Origin: Megalonaias nervosa
Taxonomy: Eukaryota; Mollusca; Bivalvia; Unionida; Unionidae
Assembly: GCA_016617855.1 (NCBI GenBank)
Contig: JAECUM010000798.1
Span: 62,001-126,000 of the forward strand
DNA: 64,000 bases
Direction: 5' to 3'
Position numbers and translations under genes: made by a program. Position 1 is the first letter of the stretch. Every line of letters starts with the position of its first letter. Shown here one piece after another: positions 54,200-64,000 of this stretch. The notes under the pieces were generated by a model, which worked only from the letters and a program-made list of their open reading frames with translations, had not been told where the DNA came from and did no database searches.

Positions 54200-54900
54200 T
54201 TGGCCTATGTGTACATGCCAGCCGTTATGCTTTTGGCGTAATTGTTATGCTCTTTTCACCAAATTACATTTTATGCTTGCTGGTATATGGATTACACTTT
54301 TTGGTACAGTAAAACATAAAATAAAAATAAAGCAATAAAAGGTTGTTTTTGTCATTTTTGTTATCATCTATTTAAATTCTGCTCATATAAATTTGAGAAT
54401 GTTCTTAAAAAGATGACTGCTGCATAAGAATAACATTAAAAGTACCGTCCTTATTTTGCTGCTTATAGCAATTATATATGACCCATTTCCAAGAAAACAT
54501 AGGTTTCTTTAGATGTGAACATTGCTTCGCAGATTCATTATTTTGATTAGCTAGTTAGTTAGGGGACCAGTCTATACTTTTGAAGAAAATGTTGCCACAT
54601 GTGGATGTTATATGACTGAAAACGTTTGAGAAGTTGGATCTTTTCAAACTTTAAAAACTGTCAGATCAAATATAAAGGACAAATCAACATGCTTTACAAA
54701 CTTTAGAAGAAGAACATGAGAGTAATGTAATACTGCACACTGAGCACGTGACCATGCTCATTGTAAAATTCCAGTTCATGATCATTCAGTGAAAGTTACA
54801 GATGTAGACTAGTTCAAGTGAGTGCTGATTATAAATAATTTTTCAATATATTTTGTGTTTGTGTTTGTATTCTGGTTCTAATCTATATGGATTTTGCACT
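54200..54900 (+). repeat. Dispersed repeat, inverted copy of 31960-32550
   Basis: See the entry at 31960. Contains 'gtacatgccagccgttatgc', 'ctggtatatggatta' and 'ggacaaatcaacatgcttta'. Confidence 0.75.
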
Positions 54901-55169
54901 TTGTGAGAAGAATTTTGACCAGCTGGAGAACCAGGTTAGTAGTGAAAATAGATGTACTATTTTCATACTTGATGTAATTCTGGCATGTAATGTATGGATA
55001 ACACATTTTATGCCCAAATTATACCTTTATGCCACTGATAATAGCAATAATTATGTTTATACCTCTCAGGGGGTTGACATTTATGCTTATGTTTTGGCGT
55101 TGAGCTTATGATCAGCAAGGTTTTTTGCACCTTTTATATATATATACATTTATACCTAAATACATGAAA

Positions 55170-56480
55170 GTTGGGAAGGGGATGTATCTTGATGTGTACT
55201 GCACCCTCATCAGTGAAGTAGGTTCCTGTAACCTGTATTTCACCCTTCATTTGGTTACATTTTGTGCTTTAAGTTTGTTTCTCAAGCCTAGTTCATGCTG
55301 TAAGGGGATGCATCTTGATGAGTACTACACACTCATAAGTGAAATAGGTTCCTATGACCTGTATTTCACCCTTCATTTGGTTACATTTTGTGCTTTAAGT
55401 TTATTTTTCAAGCCCAGTTCATGCGAGAATTGGATACATTTTGATGAGTATTACATTCTCATCAATGAAGTTGGTTCCTGTGACCTGTATTTCACACTTC
55501 ATTACCTTTGGTTATATTTTGTGATCTAAGTTTATTTCTCAAGCTCAGTTCATGGTAGAGTCATCAAACTAATTACATAAGTATCATACCATGCCACAAA
55601 AATGTCACTGTGATCTACTTTTCACATTTACTAGCTTAGGTTTAGTTTTTGCATTTAGGTCATAAACAGATAGGGGTTTTTTTGTGTTGATACAGTTATA
55701 CCAGGATTCATACAATTTATGGAGGGAATGTATCTTGATGAATATTACACCCTCATCACAAAAGTTGTTAATGGATGACCTATATTTCATTATTTATTGT
55801 ATTGTGGTCAGTTGCAGGCACAGAATCATCAAACTAAGTGATTGTATGCATCCCAGTTAGTATCACAATCTTACAATGAAGTAGATCATAGGGACCCACA
55901 TTTTATGTTTCACTGGTTTATATTCAGTGTTTGCATTTAGTTTATGACAATATAGGTGTTTTATCTACTATATAATACTGCTTTACCTGGAATCATGAAA
56001 CTTTGCAGGATGATCCATCTTGATCCATCTTGATGAGTACTACACCCTCTTCTTAAAAGTATGTCACTGTGACCCATATTTCAGATTCCATTCACTTTTG
56101 TTATTTTTTTACGTGTTTTACTGTTCATGTTTTGTAACTAGGTGATTGCATACATGTAAATCTTTGTACTACACCCATACCAAAAAAAGTCTTTGTGACC
56201 TACATTTCACATTTTAACAGCTTAGGTTCAGTTGCTACATTAGTTCATGACCACAGATTTTTGGCATGCTCTGTGCATAGAATCATGAAACTTGGGGATG
56301 CATCCTTTTTTAGCAGTACTCCCACATTTCAGTAGTTGGTCAATATTGACCATATTTTATGCATCACTGACTTGGGCTTTAATTTTGTGCTTGCTGTTTA
56401 TTTCGCAAGCACTGTTCATGACTTTTGAAATTGAGGATGATATGCATCTCTGTTAGTAGCACATCTTTGCAACAAATGCA
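55170..56480 (+). repeat. 'gatgaaacttggtgagg' repeat array, ~125-bp units
   Basis: About ten diverged tandem units. The first three ('ggggatg(t/c)atcttgatg' near 55179, 55304 and 55430) are best preserved at about 125-base spacing, each with 'ctgtatttcacccttcattt' and 'ggttacattttgtgctttaa'. Later units are degraded. The 134-codon open frame at 55125-55529 is produced by this periodicity. Confidence 0.85.
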
Positions 56481-56642
56481 CTCATTATGACCTGTATTTC
56501 ATATTTTGCTGGCTTTGGGTAATTTTTTCCAGTATTCTGTATTTTTAACCAAGTTATACATTTGCCTTGATATGATTAAAGAGTGGTTTTTTTATTCATT
56601 GTCTTATATCTTTTATTATTTTATGTCTTTTATGGTCCCCCA

Positions 56643-56832
56643 TTGATGTGGGAGGTCGTGGGTTCAAACCCCGCCGAGTCATATGAAAGGCTTGGTGGGA
56701 CATGATGCTGCATGTCTGCGGCATGATGCCCCAGTGCTAGAAATCACTATAAACTGCCACACTGCAGACATCGTTGTGATATGTCTGGAAAATTGTTAAA
56801 GTTACATTAAAAATCCAAATCACACACGCACA
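56643..56832 (+). mobile_element. SINE family 1, copy with partial head and internal deletion
   Basis: Begins 'gatgtgggaggtcgtgggtt' and keeps box B 'gggttcaaaccccgccgagt'. It jumps from there to 'ggtgggacatgatgctgcat', skipping the first part of the body, then runs to 'ttaaaaatccaaatcacaca'. Confidence 0.87.
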
Positions 56833-56839
56833 TGTTGTT

Positions 56840-58260
56840 TATGTCCAGTCACATTAGTATTTAAATAGATAAGTAGTTGATTTGTAGGTAGGTGGTTTCT
56901 CAGTATGTCATCAGGTTTCAGATTTTAAAATAATTTAAAGTTAAGATTTAAAGATAAAAGACTAGGACCAAGATCACTTTGGTCTGAATTTATTTCATCC
57001 ATGATAATGTTTGCAGTGGCTACTAGGGATTAGTGAAATTAGAGGTGAGCTATATAGTTGTTGACAACTTTCTGGTTGTTTTACTTAACAGCATGGTTTG
57101 TTTTGTTTTAATTACCATAATGAACACTCACTCACTATTTAGTTCGAACGTTTGGGAAGCATCATTTTGGTTTTATGTCATTTTTATCTGCAAACGTTAA
57201 TTTAGTTTTCCATGTGACACTGGATATTACATATTGCAAGAAATATTTCACAGTATAATATTCTGTTTCTGATTTTTGCAAAGCATTGAAACTAACAATG
57301 AATAGTAACATGATTAAAGAATGGGCAAAAGCAATAAATGGAGAAATAATTCAAGAATTGAAAAGAAAATAATTGAGTTGATAATGAACCTTTGATCTAT
57401 TCCTGAATGAGTTTTGTCTATGACTGAATTAAAATCAGCATAAGACAATGATCACATAGAATCTAGAATCTCTGTCATTCTGGTGCTTGTTACAGCACTT
57501 GCAAAGGGGTGGGTGGGGGTGATAAATTTACCAAAGTTGTTAGTAACTTTTCTGTGCATTCTTCCATCTCAAAATGAAAATTGTATCTGAGCTGTCAGTG
57601 GTCCATTTCATAAGTTATTAAAATTTCTAGCAGAATCAACATTAAATATGGAAGATTTAATTAAAACTTGATTAAATACATAATTGCTTAGAAGAATTTT
57701 ATCATGGAGTAGATTATGTTTTGTTCTCTCCAGCTAAAAAAAATCTTGTTACATTCATATCAATGGTACTGTAGGGTAACAGGAGTTTTATCTGATATCC
57801 GTTATGGTATGAGCGGCTTTGACCAAATCTTGTACTCACTAAACTGTGTCAACCGAAGCTCATGCTGACAACCAAAATGAGATATGATATACATACATCA
57901 TCAAATTTGGTGGTATGGTTGAGGACTTGAGTTAGAAAAATCTGAAAGTTTTGTATTCTAGCCTTGATTGAATCATAGCTATAAACTGTTGGAGGTTTTG
58001 GGACTTTTTTGCACTAGAGCTTGAGTTTCTTGCTTGGAGCCTGATACGTCCACCATACTTCTCAAATCTAGTCGAGAACGAAGCTTAAAACTTAAAAACT
58101 AAAATCAGAAATATGATATCTAGCGTGCAGGTATGCATTGGAAATTTGGCAGTGTAGTTGACAGGCCCAGTTTAAGAAAAATTTGAATGTCGAATGATTC
58201 TAGCTTTATTTTTTATCAAAGATATAAACTGTTAGATTTTTTGGAATTAATTACTAACAA
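56840..58260 (+). other. Non-coding stretch (no features seen)
   Basis: AT-rich, probable intron; a G-rich run at about 57506-57522 (ggggtgggtgggggt). Confidence 0.55.
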
Positions 58261-58265
58261 GGTTT

Positions 58266-58485
58266 TGAGAATACAGGACCCTAATCTATTCTTGTTTTAA
58301 ATACAGGTCTCTAATCTGGTCCCGGTATTAAATATAGGGCCCTAATCTGGTCCCGGGTATTAAATATAGGGCCCTAATCTGGTATTGGGTATTAAATATA
58401 GGGCCCTATCCTTGTCCTGGTATTAAATATAGGGCCCTAATCTGGTCATGTATTAAATACAAGGCCCAAATCTAGTCCCTTATTC
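58266..58485. repeat. ~32-bp minisatellite, about seven units
   Basis: Units of 'ggtattaaatatagggccct' followed by 'aatctggtcccg' with small length variants. Confidence 0.93.
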
Positions 58486-58489
58486 TCAA

Positions 58490-60310
58490 ATTGCTTTGAG
58501 AGTGCAACTAAAGTTCAAGCTCAACGTCCAAAACTTGTATTCTTTGTAACTTTGATTACAATAAAGTTTGAATCATGGAACTTTCAGGACATTATTAACT
58601 GTTCTTCCTCTATTAGTATGTAAACAAATCCAGTCTGGCTGCAAATAACATAGACCCAAATCTGTCTTCACATAATGTGTAGAGCAGTGTATATGTTGTT
58701 TGTTATACTGATTACTCCTTACAGTCTGCATTGACATACAGTGATAGATCTAGCTGAGTGTGGTCTGCAGGAATCAGCTTATAAGTGGGTACCGTATGTA
58801 CTCACTTATAAGTACAATCTGACTGCAAAAAAACCATAGATCCTGATCCACTATTGCATAATGCACCTGCAGTTCGGGTCTATGTTGTTTGTTTTAATGA
58901 TTACTCCCAGCAAACTGCACTGACCCAGATCTGCTGGCGCATTATGCAATGAACAATCCAGGTCTGTTTGCAGTTGGACTTGTCTTATAACTGAGTATAT
59001 ATGGTACATTTATATATGGCATGTGGATAAATATCAGCTTCTAAAGACTTGGCTTTTATTACAAAAAGAAGGCCACATGCAATGTTCATTATGTTGGTAC
59101 CTGTGTTCATTTGTTGTCAGAGATATGTTGAATTTTAAACACAGAAATCCAGGACTACATTTCTGAAAGAAAACTGTTAGATTGAATTCGGAAACCTAAA
59201 CATCATGGACAATGAATGGGAGATTTTAAAAGAAGGGGCTCTCAGTGATCTCAGTTTTTTATTCAGTAAATACAGTACTTGTAATGCTGTCATTGGATGC
59301 TACCGAATATACCAATTTATAGAGAGACTGCATTGCAATGCAGTGTATGATGCATAATTTTACTAATGCTGAATAAATTGGGATTCATTATCATACTTGC
59401 CATATAACAGGTACTCCCTTATAATGAAGGGTCTTACTATAAGGATGTGCTTTATATGTGCTGTTACACTGTTATAGTGAGAGAATACTGTATATTCTCT
59501 GTTACTAGTACATTGTGTACATAATTATGATTAACTTGTTCCTAGATCTTTATTAACATGTACCTACACTATCAACCCTCTCAAAATATAGTGTGATTTC
59601 TTTGCAATGTGGACATGCAGGTTGCACACCTTGGTACTTTGAGCTGTTTTTAGTTTAGCTCATGATCAAAGATGATGAGAAATGGGTATTACTTTTCCAG
59701 AAGCAGTGGTGGCAAAAAATTGTAATCAACATTTAGAATTTGTGTTACGGTTAATGTAACTCATATACACAGGGGCTACATTTGAGCAAAGTTCTCAAAT
59801 AAGACACAGCAGTATGAAAAATCCTTTTTCTTTTTTCTCACATATATGTAAATATGATGAGGCATAGATACTGATTTTGCATCATAAATGGTGGCTGCAA
59901 AACATTAAAATTTAGTATTATTGTGTTTGCAAGTCATAAAGGAGGTGGGTAGGGAGGAGCATCAGCACACTAAAACAAGTAAGACACCAGATTCAACACA
60001 ACACTTGTGTTTTTTTAATCAAATCTTAATTTTTCATTGAAAAGAAGATTCTTTATGGTTTGGCAAGTACAAGAGTACATTATCAAGGAATTGGATCTCT
60101 TTTGCAAATGTTTTTTCCCATTCAGTTCCTGAACTCACTTTTCTTAATTCACAGTCAGTATAAAATATATATTGCAGTTCCTTACTAACTCAGTGTAGAT
60201 CCAAGCAAAGTTAACAAGAAGTGGGGGTTGGGGGGTTGGTTGTTTTTGATTTTGTTTTTTCACCTTCAAATGAGTTTACCAGTTATTGTACATGTGAATT
60301 TGTAATTAAT
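58490..60310 (+). other. Non-coding stretch with faint repeats
   Basis: Contains loosely repeated phrases such as 'gcataatgcacctgcagt' and 'gcgcattatgcaatgaac' (58850-58960) and a G-rich run near 60221-60238. No gene seen. Confidence 0.5.
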
Positions 60311-60319
60311 AATCTGATA

Positions 60320-60415
60320 GACCCTAGGCCATTGTCTCACTAAGACGCTAGACCATTATCTCACTAAGACCCTTGGCCATTATGTTACTAAGACCCTAGG
60401 CCATTATGTCACTAA
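60320..60415. repeat. 24-bp tandem repeat, four units
   Basis: Four copies of gaccctaggccattatctca ending ctaa, each exactly 24 bases. The array ends where a SINE head begins. Confidence 0.95.
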
Positions 60416-60417
60416 GG

Positions 60418-60462
60418 GACCGCTCTGGTGGCCTAGTGGTTAGAGCGTCCGCCTCGGATGGG
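60418..60462 (+). mobile_element. SINE family 1, 5' head only
   Basis: 'gaccgctctggtggcctagt' then 'ggttagagcgtccgcctcgg', matching the first 40 bases of 28334-28655 including box A; the remainder is absent. Confidence 0.85.
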
Positions 60463-60469
60463 GTCCTGT

Positions 60470-61960
<1,491 letters not shown>

Positions 61961-62735
61961 AATCTCTGCTCAGGAACTATGCAGCTCTTGAACAAAAGTA
62001 AAGTCACTTTTCCTCATTGTGTGCTTTTGGTGATCTAACCATGGTAATAGGGAACACAATCTCACTGAATTTGCTTGTTTATCTTTTGGTTTATTGTTCA
62101 CATAGTTTTCTGTTTCTTCCTTCACTTTGCAATAGCATGTAGTAATACTCTGTCCAAAAGCATGTTGGACTGGTTTGTCAGCAATATTTTTTTTTTTGTG
62201 GGGGGTGGGTGGGGGTAATAATTTGGTGGAAAAACAAATAGTTACGAGAGTATTTGATCATTTCAGATCCTGACTATCTGATATAAGGTTCAGTGGCACA
62301 GATCAATTGATTCTGACATGTGAGGCAGAATTAAGGAACTCTGTCATGATGTATGAAGATGTTTGACTTAAGAGGGAATGATATTTATAAAATAAATTTT
62401 GATGCTGTCTTTTAAGGATTGTATAGACTTTTATGTTAGTATTTTATTTTATAAACATTTTGCAGAATTTTAACATCTTTAACTTTTATTTTTTATCACA
62501 TAGAACTTCATTGTTTACATGTATATGGAGGTTTTATCTTCATAAAGTTTATTTAGTATGTATAGTGCTTCATTTCCTACTGGCCATTGACCAGAAGAGC
62601 TTATGGGCTGGTCTGTTGTCTTTTGTCTGTCATCCTTCTGTCTGTCAGCAGTTAAGTTACTGCTGTTTGTCATGAAAACCAAACCTATTTATAATGCAGA
62701 CTTTTTAAAAGAATAGTTAAATTTTCATTTCTTTT

Positions 62736-63475
62736 ATCAAATACTTTAGTCCTGTGGGATCTTATGCTGCAAGACCATACAGCCCTCAAATGTTTAAGGT
62801 AAATTGAATAAATCAGAATCCAAAATAAAATTAAAAAGCAAAGGTATTTATATGATCAGAGTATCACTGTCTTAAAAGCATACTTGGGCACTGATGAACT
62901 TAAAACCTTAAAATCCTAATATAAAATTATGTTACAGATGAGAAATCTGGCACAATAGCCAGCCAAGCACTGATTTTATGAACATGTTACTTTGGCAGAC
63001 CTTATTTTAGTTAAAAATCTTATTTTAGAGCAGATGTATCCAAAAGACAATACCTATGAGCTGTGAAAAATTGGTCATAACAATCACAAGGAACAGTTTC
63101 CCAGCTTGTTCAAGCTGGCTAGGCTAGTTCTGTATATGCCTATTCATACAACAGACTGTGAAAGGGTGGGGGGGGGAGGGGGAGGGGGGGATGGTCTACA
63201 GAACAATATTCATGCACAGATAAGGCACAGATTAATCTCAGAAACAATCAACAGATTAATGCTTATACAACTTGAGGTGACATCTTTAAAAGATTCTGAT
63301 TTCAGTAGAGCTCTAACAGAGTAGAGCAGGAAGAAAAAGAAAGAGAGATGAATATTGATTGTTTAGGTAGATATTGAACTGTGGCTGTTTCCTCCTCCCC
63401 CTCCTTTTTCTACTTCTCCCTTATTTTAGTGACAATGGGGTGTTCCCCCCCTTTAGATAAAATCCTAGCACCATC
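62736..63475 (+). pseudogene. hAT transposon 3' remnant (copy B)
   Basis: Homologous to 12726-13345. Reads FKLARLVLYMPIHTTDCERV, then, after a G-rich insertion at 63164-63190, IHAQIRHRLISETINRLMLIQ, a decayed hAT dimerisation domain. It ends with a C-rich block and 'taaaatcctagcaccatctc', like copy A. Confidence 0.82.
63164..63190 (+). other. G-rich tract, possible G-quadruplex
   Basis: gggtgggggggggaggggga and following G run, inside the hAT remnant copy B and absent from copy A. Confidence 0.6.
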
Positions 63476-63489
63476 TCTTTTTTATTGTG

Positions 63490-64000
63490 AAAATCTTGTC
63501 ATTACTCCTGGAATATATATGGGTCATATCAACATGGAGAATTTTTGGCAAGAAAATGTTGATGTCTATTTGATCCTAATGACTAATCAAAATGGTTCCA
63601 ACTTGATACCAGATATGGCCACCAAGGCAGCCATCTTGAATATCTTTCTATCGCCACTACTCCGAAACCAGAAATTGTATCAACATAGTTTTCAAGTGAA
63701 TTCTTAGTTGGTCCTAGATGAAACACTGTGCCAATGTGACCTCCAAAATGACCACTATGACAGCCATCTTAAAATATTGTCATCGCTACTTTGTCTAAAA
63801 GGATGGTACTGTTTTCACCAAATGATTTTATAATGCCTGGTTGGTCCTAAACGGAAACTGTTATGATCTGACACCATGGCAACCATCTTGAAAATCTTAT
63901 CACTGCTTCTTTGAAAAGGAAAGTCATATTGATGTGGAGTGTTCACATAACATTTCTGATGGTGTGTAATCACAGTTACATCCAGCATGGCAAAGGTGGT
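63490..64000. repeat. ~140-bp tandem repeat family, truncated by window end
   Basis: Three units with 'ttggtcctaaa(c/t)g(g/a)aaa' blocks near 63572, 63700 and 63838 and 'gccatcttgaa' blocks between; it runs off the end of the window. Confidence 0.82.

Noticed and set aside
54887..54940. Possible CAMTA exon 'MDFALCEKNFDQLENQ' followed by gttagt
   Set aside because: A donor-like site is present, but there is no AG acceptor with a pyrimidine tract upstream and no family resemblance.
55125..55529. 134-residue open frame with internal repeats
   Set aside because: Arises from the ~125-bp repeat array; the repeat also occurs elsewhere with the frame broken.
57300..57385. Possible Lys-rich C-terminal CAMTA exon
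   Set aside because: Short Lys-rich frame without a good acceptor and without the conserved Arg-rich helix pattern.

Overview
This is animal nuclear DNA: AT-rich, intron-dominated and full of transposon remnants and microsatellites. One protein-coding gene runs through it on the + strand. Fifteen coding exons between 952 and 52107 encode a CAMTA family protein (calmodulin-binding transcription activator). All have GT-AG borders, and the reading phase carries across all 14 junctions, giving one frame of 3935 nt (about 1311 residues). Both ends of the gene are missing. The first exon seen here is the C-terminal end of the CG-1 DNA-binding domain. The conserved C-terminal segment that follows the IQ motifs in vertebrate CAMTAs was not found before 64000. 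The protein resembles invertebrate CAMTAs more than the vertebrate paralogues just after CG-1. Together with the tRNA-derived SINEs, DIRS-like and hAT remnants and abundant tetranucleotide repeats, this suggests a lophotrochozoan, most likely a mollusc; that is inference, and the species cannot be named from this window.

Domain order along the gene: end of CG-1 (952-1090); a 35-nt microexon (5044-5078); a 1383-nt Ser/Asn/Gln-rich regulatory exon (5778-7160); the TIG/IPT fold (7649-8583); a linker (9143-9231); ankyrin repeats (17137-17327, 19341-19416, start of 24263-25046); a long Ser-rich linker (24263-25046, 34674-34787, 43079-43325, 47456-47637); four IQ motifs (49772-49920, 50621-50808); and a tail exon (52027-52107).

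No other intact gene is visible; the rest is intron. Introns 9 and 10 hold the best-preserved mobile elements. At about 27981-31183 is an internally deleted DIRS-like tyrosine-recombinase retroelement with inverted terminal repeats, an RNase H remnant, a tyrosine recombinase remnant and an internal complementary region. A SINE with its own target-site duplication is inserted in it. At about 35930-38023 lies the 5' half of a second DIRS-like element, interrupted by a hAT transposon (38024-39838). A third TIR element (31420-32886) is embedded in an ATGT microsatellite, and a Tc1/mariner (pogo/Tigger-like) element lies at 40353-42372. Other intron contents are a short MITE beside exon 3, two hAT 3' remnants (12726-13345 and 62736-63475), a LINE reverse transcriptase scrap (9737-9898), two tRNA-derived SINE families, several tandem repeats and four long microsatellites.

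The most interesting signals are the DIRS internal complementary region, whose two halves match the two outer ITR ends, and a 39-bp tandem triplication that starts inside exon 7 and copies its 5' splice site into the intron. I found no sign of a wholly unknown system.
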